Shown one piece after another: positions 54,616 to 63,938 of a DNA stretch of 64,000 nucleotides. The position numbers and the translations under genes are program-made. The notes beneath the pieces were generated by a model, which saw only the letters and a list, made by a program, of their open reading frames with translations, did no database searches and was not told where the DNA came from. Numbering within the stretch: position 1 is the stretch's first letter; the number at the start of each line of letters is the position of its first letter. Source of the DNA: Herpetosiphon aurantiacus DSM 785 (lineage in GTDB: Bacteria; Chloroflexota; Chloroflexia; Chloroflexales; Herpetosiphonaceae); NCBI GenBank assembly GCA_000018565.1, contig CP000876.1, positions 62,001-126,000 on the forward strand, written 5' to 3'.

Positions 54616-56904
54616 TCATTTTCCTGTTGGTACCTGAGCAAACCACAAGGTCAATGGAGGCTGCTGATCCGTTATCACGCGTATGACCGCTGGCTGATGC
54701 GCTGCGGTTGCGGGAATCACCCATGGAATATCAGTGACCCGATGGGCAGGAAGGACTTGCTGGGTGGTCATGAGCACGCTCCCCTCCGGCGTTTCAATAA
54801 CCACCGTTGCAGGAGTCGCCGTATCTGTATTATTCGCGACCTCAATTGTTAATGATCCGGTCGTCGCTTGGGTTGCAAAGACTTCAAGTGCGGGCATAGC
54901 CGTGGGTTGCGCAAGCACTCCATGGGTTGCAAATCCAAGCCAACACCCAAGAACAATCACAATGCTGATGCCATACCGCCACCAGCGAAATGCGATCATG
55001 AACCGTTGTCCCTTTAGCCGGAGTGCGATAAGACTCGCAACGGGGAGCATCATCGTTAGCACGACAATCCCATTAATGTTCATCCCACTTAAGTGCACGA
55101 GATACCCCATCACGGTCAGGTTCAAAACGGACAACGCAATCGTGCAGGCAAGGATCGTGCGAATATCGAGATCCGCACCAAAGATCTGTTTCCGTTGGGC
55201 AACCCAAAAGATCGCAAGGCCAGGGATGAGAAACAGCCCAAGGATCGCCCCCAGTAATCGCAGTGCTGGAACAAACCACATGAGCGATTTTGTTGGTGGG
55301 TCTGATGGGACGGTCATTGGAAGCGCATGATTGATCGGTTGTAAGACACTTAACACCGAACTTGCATACACTTGATTCATCGATGGATGGTGTTCGATCA
55401 TGGGGTTCGAGACCATCCACGCTGCAAAATACTGCCAGTGGGATGTAATTAACGGCTTGGTGGTTTTGGCGATCGCAATGGCATCAATCGATGTTGGAAG
55501 GGGTTGTCCGTCCACCATGGCGCGATAGAGCGGAGCATCAATCCACGCAAGATTGATCGTTTGATTATCGATCGCTCGTTGCAGCGCCAACGATCCGTAG
55601 AGGTTCGCATCGCTGAGTATTGTACTGTTCTTCGCAAGCAACCGACTGGCACGGCCCGTTTGGGCGGCGGTCATATCGGGCTGGATCGTTGGGGCGAAAC
55701 TGAAAAAGCCCACTATCGCGCTTCCTACCAGCAGGATGAGCAAGCCCATGCTCCATGATTTCCAAGGAGCATCGCGCCAAATCATGGGAATTAATAAGGG
55801 AAACAATACCGGGATAACCCGAAAACTTAATGCTCCATACAACAAATACATGATGGTATGCGCCATCGCAATACCGATAATGGCCCAAATAAAGATGTGC
55901 CGGGGTGTTGCGATGAGGGCATGGAAATCACGCGTTTTACGGGCAACGTGTAGCTGTGTGATCATCCACCATCCCACGGGCACGATGAGGATCAGCAAAC
56001 AGAGCAAGGTGCTCCATGTTGCAAGTGGTGGGTTGATGGGGGCAATTTCAAACGGATCAAGCCCTGCGGGTGTGCGTTGGAGCAACGGCCCAAAGACTTT
56101 ACTCAGAAAACTTTGACCAATCGTATTCGTATTAACGGCTTGAAGCTGCTGCCAGCCATTCCGTAAGACACTTTCAAACGTGATATCCCACGCCAACCAA
56201 CTGAGCGGGAGCAGCCATGAATAGCGATAGGACGAGGAGGTTGTTCGTTGGGCACGTTTGCTAGCAGCAGTCCCAATGATCATTAAGCCAATCATCCAGA
56301 GTGGGGTTGTATGGTAATGCAAAAAGGTTGCTAGAAAGATCGCCGTGAGCAGCCATTCATAGCTCCGTTTTGGATGATTCAACCATTGAAAAAAAACAAT
56401 CAGAAAGCCGATCAGCAGACTATACACCCAGACATAGGTTTGTGTCCCAAATTGACTATAGATACCGGGATAATACCAACTGCTAAATAAGGCAATCCCT
56501 GCGGCCCAGCGTCGTGACGGGCTTAACAAGATCGCAATCCCATAATAGGCCAGTGCTAACATCAATGCCCCAATGGGGGCTAAGACGAGTCCATCGAGTG
56601 GCCAATCCGTTGCATTAATCAGCGCCGTATGAATGAGGTCACTGCCTACATGTTCTGCTCGATACGCCCCTGCACTAGTCGTATAGTCGGCAACGGACCC
56701 TTGATTCGTGGACAGTTGTGCCCGTGCGACACGAAACGCATTCCATGGTTCTTGCAGTTGCTGGTGTGAGAGCATAATGCCCGGCATGATACAGGCGATT
56801 AATACCATGATATCAAACAGCATAGTTCGCGAATAGCGACGCAAATGAAGGTGTTCAAACCACCCATGCTGTGGCGTGCTCGATAGAGGGGATACCGCAC
56901 TCAT
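54616..56904 (-). CDS. Large polytopic membrane protein of the polysaccharide cluster
   Basis: 762 residues, AGGAG before the ATG. About 15 membrane helices to residue ~660 with an extracytoplasmic loop (after LMLSHQQLQEPWNAFRVARAQLSTNQGSVADYTTSAGAYRAEH) in the style of GT-C enzymes. A helix at ~650 is followed by a C-terminal beta domain (ATQATTGSLTIEVANNTDTATPATVVIETPEG). A GT-C glycosyltransferase or polymerase is possible; no defining DE motif was confirmed. Confidence 0.55.
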   Translation of the reverse strand: MSAVSPLSSTPQHGWFEHLHLRRYSRTMLFDIMVLIACIMPGIMLSHQQLQEPWNAFRVARAQLSTNQGSVADYTTSAGAYRAEHVGSDLIHTALINATDWPLDGLVLAPIGALMLALAYYGIAILLSPSRRWAAGIALFSSWYYPGIYSQFGTQTYVWVYSLLIGFLIVFFQWLNHPKRSYEWLLTAIFLATFLHYHTTPLWMIGLMIIGTAASKRAQRTTSSSYRYSWLLPLSWLAWDITFESVLRNGWQQLQAVNTNTIGQSFLSKVFGPLLQRTPAGLDPFEIAPINPPLATWSTLLCLLILIVPVGWWMITQLHVARKTRDFHALIATPRHIFIWAIIGIAMAHTIMYLLYGALSFRVIPVLFPLLIPMIWRDAPWKSWSMGLLILLVGSAIVGFFSFAPTIQPDMTAAQTGRASRLLAKNSTILSDANLYGSLALQRAIDNQTINLAWIDAPLYRAMVDGQPLPTSIDAIAIAKTTKPLITSHWQYFAAWMVSNPMIEHHPSMNQVYASSVLSVLQPINHALPMTVPSDPPTKSLMWFVPALRLLGAILGLFLIPGLAIFWVAQRKQIFGADLDIRTILACTIALSVLNLTVMGYLVHLSGMNINGIVVLTMMLPVASLIALRLKGQRFMIAFRWWRYGISIVIVLGCWLGFATHGVLAQPTAMPALEVFATQATTGSLTIEVANNTDTATPATVVIETPEGSVLMTTQQVLPAHRVTDIPWVIPATAAHQPAVIRVITDQQPPLTLWFAQVPTGK

Positions 56905-56913
56905 AACAGTCTC

Positions 56914-57507
56914 CTACGCATGACCATCATGCGATTGTGTATGTGGATCAAGGATATAGAGATCAAGCGGAAATCGATGGATAAAGGCTCGCGTTCGTTC
57001 TTGGATACCAAACCAACATGCGCGGATGCCATTGATCATACCTTCGTGGCGCACCAGGCGAATATCCAGATCCGCATAGGGTGTCCACGCGTGTGCCGCA
57101 CTCCCAATGACGACACTTGTTGCAATCGACGATGCGTGCGCAATGCGGGTATGGAGTTGGTCACGATACTGGGCAAAGCTCGTGGCCGTTTGTCCGGTCG
57201 GATAAAAATGCTTCAACACTCCCCACACGTGGCCGTTACAACAGAGATTGATGGTATGCGCCAGCAGCCACGCCAGTAGCCACCCATACCCACCACCCAC
57301 GATGGTGGTCAATCCAAGCCCAATCCCTAGTGTGAGTCCGAGATCAAGTCCTCCTTTGACCAGACGTTCTGTGCGGTGCATGTAGAAGAAACTTTGGAAG
57401 CACCAATGGGACAATAAGGCGATCGAGGGATAGCTTAAGAGTTGGCGAAGCCTGCGATGCGCAAAGCGTGCATAGCCATGCGGTTTGGACGATCTAGGCA
57501 CTGACAT
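56914..57507 (-). CDS. Nucleotidyltransferase-like protein of the polysaccharide cluster
   Basis: 197 residues from ATG 57507 (GAGGA 5 nt upstream), overlapping the preceding stop by 14 nt. One or two hydrophobic segments in the middle. The C-terminal half has IATSVVIGSAAHAWTPYADLDIRLVRHEG, the GS-x(8)-D-x-D pattern of the pol-beta-type nucleotidyltransferase fold, followed by IHRFPLDLYILDP as a possible third acidic strand. Unusual company for glycan genes. Assignment rests on this motif. Confidence 0.5.
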   Translation of the reverse strand: MSVPRSSKPHGYARFAHRRLRQLLSYPSIALLSHWCFQSFFYMHRTERLVKGGLDLGLTLGIGLGLTTIVGGGYGWLLAWLLAHTINLCCNGHVWGVLKHFYPTGQTATSFAQYRDQLHTRIAHASSIATSVVIGSAAHAWTPYADLDIRLVRHEGMINGIRACWFGIQERTRAFIHRFPLDLYILDPHTQSHDGHA

Positions 57508-58186
57508 AGCAATCCTCAACAAAAGTACAAATCGTCTGATGAATCGCATCAATGGATTGATCCGCTGCAATTAATGGCCAGCCACACTGGGCGGCAATGA
57601 TTCGAACGGCACGGATACGATCGGAAAGGACCCGATCATAGGCCAAATCCGGTCGTCGTTGCCTGATATGAACAGGATCGCCATCGAGGAGAATGACCAG
57701 CGTCCGCGCTGGGAGCAATCGCATAAACCAGCGGGCATACCAGCGCTTTAATAAGCCAAAATCTTGGGTTGCAACCATCAAATCAGCAAGCATATCGACG
57801 ACAAATCGTTCGCACACGATGATATTCCCGCGCGAGATTGGCCAATACACGGCTTGAATCGCCACACTCAGCGCGTCAAACCACAGCACAATCGGAAAAA
57901 CGTGTTGCATCAGCCACGATGCATGAAAATCCCAATAGCCCTGTCGTCCATAGGGATGGGCTTCATACCAACTCAGTCCGCGAATGCGGGCATATACTAA
58001 CAACAGACCACTGAGCCGAAAGGGAAAGCGTAACCATCGATGGATGACTGGCAATCCTTGGGCAGTAAGCACCTCCATTAATCGGTGCACTTGGGTCGTT
58101 TTTCCCGTCCCATCACTGCCCGTGATATAGATCATGGGTGAGCGGTGGCGGTGAGCAGAGGTTACTGACCGAGAAGGTGATGCCAT
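57494..58186 (-). CDS. Thymidylate-kinase-like P-loop protein
   Basis: 230 residues from 58186; starts at 58207 or 58135 are also possible. P-loop YITGSDGTGKTTQVHRLMEVL; NIIVCERFVVDMLADL (the DR/ER-Y-like motif of TMK); LVILLDGDPVHIRQRRPD (the LIDxxPexxxxR motif); then a helical end. The TMK fold is clear. In sugar clusters such proteins may phosphorylate lipid or sugar nucleotides; the substrate is unknown. It overlaps both neighbours. Confidence 0.7.
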   Translation of the reverse strand: MASPSRSVTSAHRHRSPMIYITGSDGTGKTTQVHRLMEVLTAQGLPVIHRWLRFPFRLSGLLLVYARIRGLSWYEAHPYGRQGYWDFHASWLMQHVFPIVLWFDALSVAIQAVYWPISRGNIIVCERFVVDMLADLMVATQDFGLLKRWYARWFMRLLPARTLVILLDGDPVHIRQRRPDLAYDRVLSDRIRAVRIIAAQCGWPLIAADQSIDAIHQTICTFVEDCYVSA

Positions 58187-59328
58187 TGGGTTCCCATTTC
58201 TGTCCATGACTGCACCAATGATGGCGTCGTCGGAGGCCTATATCGGTGCTGACTACTGGCAAGCAGCGCTTGTTGGAGCGATGGTGGATTCGCCGCTTCG
58301 GCAAGGACATGCGGCCCATAGGCTGCAAATTCGGGCAAACAGCTAATATCCGTGGTAATCAGCGGCTTTCCCAATGCGTGTGCTTCAAGAAGACTGAGTG
58401 GCGCATCTGAGGGAACCAGATCAAACGGTAAGACCACACTATCGCCAAGCGCAACATGACGAACCAACTCTTGAGAGGGCAGATACCCACTCACGATTCG
58501 GACATAGGGCGCGATCTCTGATTGCTGGAACAAGCGCCCGAGTTGGGCATCAGCGCGTTGTAATTCCCGTGGATGGCGACGGCTTAAAATCAATAATCGT
58601 AGGGATGGATGCTGACGACGGGCGGCGCTGAATGCATGTAAGAGGGTATGTAACCCGCGTAACGGTGCAGGAGACCCAAAATAGACCAGCACATGGTCGG
58701 TGGCATGAAATCCTAACGCAGTACGACCGTCTGTCTCATGGGTCGGCTTTGTGAGCCAATCAGAATCAACCCCTGGGGCAAGAACCGTAATATCATGGGC
58801 GGCAATTCCAAGGTCAATCAACTGGGCTTTCGTGGTTTGGGTTTGCACGACGACATGATCCAACTGCTGCCGCTGGTAGCCATGCTGAAAGATTCGTTGG
58901 GGAATTAATGCTCCGACCAGATGCATTGCTCCAAGCTCATAGTTTTTCAGTAAGCGCCCCATCCCAATAGTTCGTAATTGGGCAAGGTGATACAGGGGAC
59001 TGGTAAAAATCCCAATATTAAGCGCCCCAGGATAGTGATAGTGCCCATGAAGCATGCTCGTTTTTCCAAGATGCCATAACACAACATCCGGTTGGCAGGC
59101 ATGAAGTGCTGCCTGCAATGCATGATTTCTTGGATGGGCAGCAATCGATGACAGTCGGATAATCGGAATACCGTACAACAGCGAAGCGGGATCAGTTCCG
59201 GTACTGATAATCGTGACCGCATGACCGTGCTGTTGGAGTTGTGCTGCAACTTCACAGAGATAGCGCCATGGTTGCAATCGGAGACAGTGCTTCTCGAAGC
59301 CTGCCGCAATTAAGACGATGCGTTTCAT
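58162..59328 (-). CDS. GT4-family glycosyltransferase
   Basis: 388 residues; AAGGAG 7 nt before the ATG, which overlaps the preceding stop (ATGA). GT-B fold: N-terminal RIVLIAAGFEKHCLRLQPWRYLCEVAAQLQQHGHAVTII; C-terminal VLVYFGSPAPLRGLHTLLHAFSAA and VLPFDLVPSDAPLSLLEAHALGKPLITTD (nucleotide-sugar-binding E-x7-E-like helix). Confidence 0.85.
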   Translation of the reverse strand: MKRIVLIAAGFEKHCLRLQPWRYLCEVAAQLQQHGHAVTIISTGTDPASLLYGIPIIRLSSIAAHPRNHALQAALHACQPDVVLWHLGKTSMLHGHYHYPGALNIGIFTSPLYHLAQLRTIGMGRLLKNYELGAMHLVGALIPQRIFQHGYQRQQLDHVVVQTQTTKAQLIDLGIAAHDITVLAPGVDSDWLTKPTHETDGRTALGFHATDHVLVYFGSPAPLRGLHTLLHAFSAARRQHPSLRLLILSRRHPRELQRADAQLGRLFQQSEIAPYVRIVSGYLPSQELVRHVALGDSVVLPFDLVPSDAPLSLLEAHALGKPLITTDISCLPEFAAYGPHVLAEAANPPSLQQALLASSQHRYRPPTTPSLVQSWTEMGTQWHHLLGQ

Positions 59329-60473
59329 GCAGTTGCTCCTTGGATAGCATGGTGATAGGTCGCAAGATAGCGTTGGCCTATCGCAGTCCACCCATACTGC
59401 TGTTGGATCGTCAAGGCTGCTTGCTGGCCGAGATCCCGTGCGACCTGTGGCTGTTCAATGAAGCGACATACTGCCTGTGTTAATTGCACTGGGGCATGAG
59501 GGTTCACCAATACCCCATTGTGCGGTGTAATCACATCAAGGGCACCACTCACCGCCGTTGCCACCACGGGACAGCCACATGCCATCGCCTCTAACAACGC
59601 CGTCGGTAACCCTTCATAATGGGCAGGGTGGATATAGGCCCATGCCCCACGATACAGATCGGCAAGCTGTTCTCGATCCGCCATATGACCGAGTAATTGC
59701 ACATGCTGATCAAGGTGAAGCTGGGTAATTTGTTTTTGTAGGACTGCGGCGAGCGGCCCTTGGCCGACAATGAAAAAGCGATAGGTAGGATAGCGTTTAA
59801 CGACTTCTGCTGCACTCGCAATTAAATCTTCTAATCCTTTTCGCGGTGCGAGTCGCCCAACGGTTAAAAAGTAGCGCTGGTGAAATCGTGCTTGCAGATC
59901 AACGGGCGGATAGAAGGTCGCCGTATCGACACCATTCCCAACTACGGCTACCTGATGTGGTTGCAACCCATAGGCCCCTAATTCAGAGGCAACACTCGTC
60001 GCCACAGTTGTGATGGTTGTGGCTTGTCGGAAAAGCCGTTTTTCCAAACGAATGCTAAATGGCGTTTGCAGCTTAATCAGCATATCAAACACCGATCGCA
60101 ATGGAATGGCGGCAGTGTCGGTCTTCATTGGCGTATGCACAGTAACGACGACCGGATAGGCACTCTTCGGAATTTTAACGAGGGGGGTATGAACATGAAT
60201 TAAATCAAGTCCATAGGTATTCGCAATCGTTTCGAGGGTTTGGGTCACAAAATAGCCATGCATATCGACATGGAAGGGATAGATTCGCCAAAATGCTGGC
60301 CGCCAGATATGGATCGCCTGCACCTGTTCATAGGCCGGTTTCGTTGGTTCACCACGCGTAATGATATGCACTTCATGCCCATGGTGGGTCAAAAAGCGTC
60401 CAAGATTCCAAACATAAAACCCAATACCTTCACAGGCCGGTAAGGGTGTTGATAACACAAGCGCAATTCGCAT
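59325..60473 (-). CDS. GT4-family glycosyltransferase
   Basis: 382 residues. MRIALVLSTPLPACEGIGFYVWNLGRFLTHHGHEVHIITRG (donor-side Gly loop); FLTVGRLAPRKGLEDLIASAAEV; HPAHYEGLPTALLEAMACGCPVVATAVSGALDVI with the E-x7-E motif. Complete retaining GT-B enzyme. Confidence 0.92.
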   Translation of the reverse strand: MRIALVLSTPLPACEGIGFYVWNLGRFLTHHGHEVHIITRGEPTKPAYEQVQAIHIWRPAFWRIYPFHVDMHGYFVTQTLETIANTYGLDLIHVHTPLVKIPKSAYPVVVTVHTPMKTDTAAIPLRSVFDMLIKLQTPFSIRLEKRLFRQATTITTVATSVASELGAYGLQPHQVAVVGNGVDTATFYPPVDLQARFHQRYFLTVGRLAPRKGLEDLIASAAEVVKRYPTYRFFIVGQGPLAAVLQKQITQLHLDQHVQLLGHMADREQLADLYRGAWAYIHPAHYEGLPTALLEAMACGCPVVATAVSGALDVITPHNGVLVNPHAPVQLTQAVCRFIEQPQVARDLGQQAALTIQQQYGWTAIGQRYLATYHHAIQGATA

Positions 60474-60474
60474 G

Positions 60475-60996
60475 CTACACGCCTTTCCGTCGAAATCGCT
60501 GAACCCATGAGGCCGCAGGTTGATCCCATTGGGTCAGGTAGTGATGAACGGTTGCAACTAATGGTGATGGCAAGATGGGAGTATCACCAGGATCGATCAC
60601 ATGGTTTAATGCCGCGATTAACGCATCTGGTGTAATATCCTGAACAAACTGTGCATAGCCGAGTTGTTCTATGGCATAGGCCAGTTCGTATTGATGATCA
60701 TCAGGGCATTCATGAAAACGACGCGATCGCGCCACCACAATTAAAGGACGGCCATGGTGCCGTGCCCCCAAAATCGATCCAGCTCCAGCTTGACTAATAA
60801 CCACACGGGCCTGTTGAAGCATCAGGTGATAGTCAGCTTCATTCATCCAAGGGCGGGTGTGTGCATACCGCACAGGACATGGTGTATGACCGGTCTGAAT
60901 CATCACGGCTTCGTTGATTTGGGCGGCAACACCATCCATGGCCGTAACAAGCCGCGTAAAGGGTTCTGGTCGTGTGCCGACACTCACAAAAATCAT
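60475..60996 (-). CDS. Alg13/PssE-like glycosyltransferase subunit
   Basis: 173 residues from ATG 60996, overlapping the Alg14-like gene's stop (ATGA). MIFVSVGTRPEPFTRLVTAMDGVA and YHLMLQQARVVISQAGAGSILGARHHGRPLIVVARSRRFHECPDDHQYELA are the GT28 C-terminal donor-binding elements. It works as the catalytic half with the upstream Alg14-like membrane subunit. Confidence 0.9.
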   Translation of the reverse strand: MIFVSVGTRPEPFTRLVTAMDGVAAQINEAVMIQTGHTPCPVRYAHTRPWMNEADYHLMLQQARVVISQAGAGSILGARHHGRPLIVVARSRRFHECPDDHQYELAYAIEQLGYAQFVQDITPDALIAALNHVIDPGDTPILPSPLVATVHHYLTQWDQPAASWVQRFRRKGV

Positions 60997-61442
60997 AGAA
61001 TGGCTCCGGCAAATTGGGCTTTTTTGCCAGCAATGGGACATAACTGTGGCCATTGCACGAAAAAGACATCACTGACCGGGTAGACGAGTTTTCCGGTTTG
61101 CGAGACACTCGTAACCCGACACCAACTTTCAATAAAGATTGTTTTACAACCAAACAATTTCCCAAGATAAAAAAAGGGAATGGCGATTTCAGCACCCATA
61201 CTGATAAGAACTTGAGGGCGCTCTTTGCGGAGCACCGTTGCGGCCCACACAAATGTACGCGCCATCCGGTATGGATTTCGGCCAATATCTTGGGTAAAAT
61301 AGGCCCGACCTACCTGTTGCACATCCGCAGCACGCGCACTCATATAGGTCGCAATAAACCGGTCATAGCCCTCAAACGCAGCAAAGATATGGCGCGTTTC
61401 AGTCCAATGACCGCCATGCGAGCAAATAATGCCAATCTTCAT
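60993..61442 (-). CDS. Alg14/PssD-like glycosyltransferase subunit
   Basis: 149 residues. MKIGIICSHGGHWTETRHIFAAFEGYDRFIATYM (SxGGH), RPQVLISMGAEIAIPFFYLGKLFGCKTIFIESWCRVTSVSQTGKLVYPVSDVFFVQWPQL. The ES-x(5)-S-x-TG-x-L and Q-W elements are typical of Alg14. AGGAGG before the ATG. Anchors the Alg13-like partner at the membrane. Confidence 0.92.
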   Translation of the reverse strand: MKIGIICSHGGHWTETRHIFAAFEGYDRFIATYMSARAADVQQVGRAYFTQDIGRNPYRMARTFVWAATVLRKERPQVLISMGAEIAIPFFYLGKLFGCKTIFIESWCRVTSVSQTGKLVYPVSDVFFVQWPQLCPIAGKKAQFAGAIL

Positions 61443-62461
61443 GCCCACCCTCCTGCAAATCGATGAGCCAGCCCCAATAGCGGATTGACCATCCCTGCAA
61501 GCAACCGCGTAACCCTGCCCTGATGGAGTGACTGAAAATTAAGCTGACTGGTTAATGCTTTGACAACGGCCAGTTCTTGGATCGGACTGGTCGCTGGTGT
61601 CGATGTAGTCCTCCAATACCGCCAGATATGCTGATAGAGTCGCGGTTTGATACTCCAATACTGTGGTCCACGCAGCAAAAAATAACTTCCGGTAATCACT
61701 TCGGCCAGAAGAAGTCCTGGCAGTAAGCGACCTAAGACGCTCGGTGAGAAATTTTTAATGAGCATCGAATAGCGGTTGCGTTCAATCAAAAATGCTTTTT
61801 GGGCGGTATACTTCATGTGATACTTATGCTGGATAACCGCATCCGCAACATAAAAACACTGCAATCCATAGAGCCGCACCCGTAACGATAAATCACTATC
61901 TTCGACATACATAAAAAACTGCTGATCAAACCCCCCCAACGTGGTAAATAGGCTGCGACGGATCGCACATGCAGCGCCTGACACGGCATCAACATAGGAA
62001 CTTGTTTGATAGGCAGTCCGGGGTTGATTGGCACCTCGACAGTACGTTAACCCGGTATAGTGCATCTCATTTCCACAGGCATTAATGGATTGGGGGTGCT
62101 GATGGTGGACAAGACATGCCGTGGTAAGACCAATGGTCGGATCAGTCTTGAAGGGGGCTACGAGCGCATCAATGGCACCTGGCATGACCACCGTATCGGG
62201 ATTAAGAAAGAGAAGGTATTCACCACGCGCCATCGCTGCACCATAGTTATTCCCCCCTGCATAGCCAGTATTACTGTTTTCAAGGAGTCGAACCATCGGG
62301 TACTGCTGCTGGACGACGAGACGACTTGCATCCTGTGAGTCATTATCAACAACAAGAATTTCATACCGTGTTTGATCAGGACAGGCTTGGATCACGGAGT
62401 CGAGACACTCAACGAGATCATCCTGACTGTTATAACTGACAATAATGATACTTACGTCCAT
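61439..62461 (-). CDS. GT2-family (rhamnosyltransferase-like) glycosyltransferase
   Basis: 340 residues. MDVSIIIVSYNSQDDLVECLDSV; YEILVVDNDSQDAS; GYAGGNNYGAAMARGEYLLFLNPDTVV (DxD-like); DAVSGAACAIRRSLFTTLGGFDQQFFMYVEDSDLSLRVRLYGL (ED motif). Classic inverting GT-A enzyme. C-terminal amphipathic segment for membrane contact. Confidence 0.93.
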   Translation of the reverse strand: MDVSIIIVSYNSQDDLVECLDSVIQACPDQTRYEILVVDNDSQDASRLVVQQQYPMVRLLENSNTGYAGGNNYGAAMARGEYLLFLNPDTVVMPGAIDALVAPFKTDPTIGLTTACLVHHQHPQSINACGNEMHYTGLTYCRGANQPRTAYQTSSYVDAVSGAACAIRRSLFTTLGGFDQQFFMYVEDSDLSLRVRLYGLQCFYVADAVIQHKYHMKYTAQKAFLIERNRYSMLIKNFSPSVLGRLLPGLLLAEVITGSYFLLRGPQYWSIKPRLYQHIWRYWRTTSTPATSPIQELAVVKALTSQLNFQSLHQGRVTRLLAGMVNPLLGLAHRFAGGWA

Positions 62462-62480
62462 AGCACTCCCCCATTTCTGC

Positions 62481-63491
62481 TTAATTAAGCGGTTGATTCA
62501 CCCCGTCATAAACCCGCTCCCGTGGTGTCAGGAAGAGTGTTTCGTTGGAGGCCGCTGAGGGCGCACGCATCAATTGTTGTTTTAAGGACGTTTCCATTCG
62601 TTGTAACATAACGCGCTGGCGCTGTAAGATAATCCCAGTTCCAATCGATCCAATACTCAACAACATCCCAATCATGAGCAGGCTCAGCAGCCAGGCAAAC
62701 TGTGACAATGCCATCGTTGTATGGGCCGCCAAGAAGACCAGCAGCGCGGTGCTTATCATTAACGTCGCGAAGCCGCTGCCACACCAAAAGAGCAGTGGAC
62801 GCATTGTCGTCGCGATGCCCAAAATACCTTTCACCACTTGCATGCCATGGCCAATGGGGTTTCGCTTGGCTTTTTCCACATACAACACATGAATGGGAAC
62901 CTCACAGATCCGTAATGCCTGTTCATGAATATGAAACTGCATTTCCGATTCGATTGAGAATCCGCCATTCGCCGTAAATGACATCACGGCGATGGCATGG
63001 GCTGAAAAGGCGCGAAATCCACTTTGTGAGTCACTAACCTGCACCCCTGATATCAAATTGGTTAAGGAGGTTAATCCCATCTGCCCAACCTTTCGATAGA
63101 GGGGGATATCGCTGTGAATCGCACCATAGCGCGATCCAATCACGACATCGGCATGCCCTTGGCAGATAGGGGCTAAAAGTGCTGGAATATCATCAACTTT
63201 GTGTTGGCCATCCCCATCAAGCATCACGACAGCAAAGGGGTTAAGCGTTGCAATATACCGAAAGCCCGTATTAACCGCTGCGGCTTTCCCCTGATTTACC
63301 GCATGCTGTAAAACACATGCACCAGCCTTTTGAGCAATAGCAACCGTATGATCGGTAGAGCCATCATCGACCACGAGCACAATATCAACATACGCTTTTG
63401 CGGCAAGCACCAAGCTCCCAATGAATCGCGATTCATTAAAAGCTGGAATAAGTGCGACGGTGGGATGAACAATTGCATTGTGACAGTCCAT
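62481..63491 (-). CDS. GT2-family DPM1-like glycosyltransferase with membrane tail
   Basis: 336 residues from ATG 63491 (GGGAG 9 nt upstream; the TTG at 63530 is rejected). PTVALIPAFNESRFIGSLVLAAKAYVDIVLVVDDGSTDHTVAIAQKAG, GKAAAVNTGFRY, VVMLDGDGQHKVDDIPAL, DSQSGFRAFSAHAI. Two C-terminal membrane helices (~235-300). Probably makes a lipid-linked sugar; first gene of the operon. Confidence 0.92.
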   Translation of the reverse strand: MDCHNAIVHPTVALIPAFNESRFIGSLVLAAKAYVDIVLVVDDGSTDHTVAIAQKAGACVLQHAVNQGKAAAVNTGFRYIATLNPFAVVMLDGDGQHKVDDIPALLAPICQGHADVVIGSRYGAIHSDIPLYRKVGQMGLTSLTNLISGVQVSDSQSGFRAFSAHAIAVMSFTANGGFSIESEMQFHIHEQALRICEVPIHVLYVEKAKRNPIGHGMQVVKGILGIATTMRPLLFWCGSGFATLMISTALLVFLAAHTTMALSQFAWLLSLLMIGMLLSIGSIGTGIILQRQRVMLQRMETSLKQQLMRAPSAASNETLFLTPRERVYDGVNQPLN

Positions 63492-63600
63492 ATAGAGTGA
63501 CTCCCAATTATCCTCAACTCTGTATACCAAGCGGTGCTAGTGAGGCGCATACGACGTGACAGGTTGATAGAGACAGTATCATCGAACTGGATGCATCCTG

Positions 63601-63732
63601 CTATATGCCATCGACCCTTACCTGAAGCCTCTAACTCGCTGCTGAGCTGTAGGGTAAAAGTACCGACTATATGCCATCAACCCTTACTTGTGATACCTAT
63701 TGTGGTGATAGGATTTAGGGTAAAAGTACTGA
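63601..63732. repeat. 66-bp tandem direct repeat, two copies
   Basis: CTATATGCCATC(G/A)ACCCTTAC starts at 63601 and 63667. TAGGGTAAAAGTAC(C/T)GA recurs at 63650 and 63716. Ends conserved, middle diverged, exact 66-bp period. Iteron- or operator-like. Confidence 0.8.
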
Positions 63733-63899
63733 TTCTGATCGTATCGCTTACGATACATAGCATCCAAAAGCTAAGCGACGAATACGTTCCGGTGTCCTTC
63801 ATAACGGTGGAAAAACAGCCTTAAATTGCCCAAATCCTCATCATAATGCTCAAAATACGAGGTTAGAGAGCCATAAAATTCCGTGATGATGCAGACAAG

Positions 63900-63938
63900 C
63901 ATTGCTCCTGCATAACGAATCGTTATGCAGGAGCAATG
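63900..63938. repeat. 39-bp near-perfect palindrome
   Basis: CATTGCTCCTGCATAACGA, one A, then TCGTTATGCAGGAGCAATG: 19-bp perfect arms. No T run follows on the + strand (GCACTCTAGG) and none on the other (CTTGTCTGC), so it is not a standard terminator. Confidence 0.85.
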
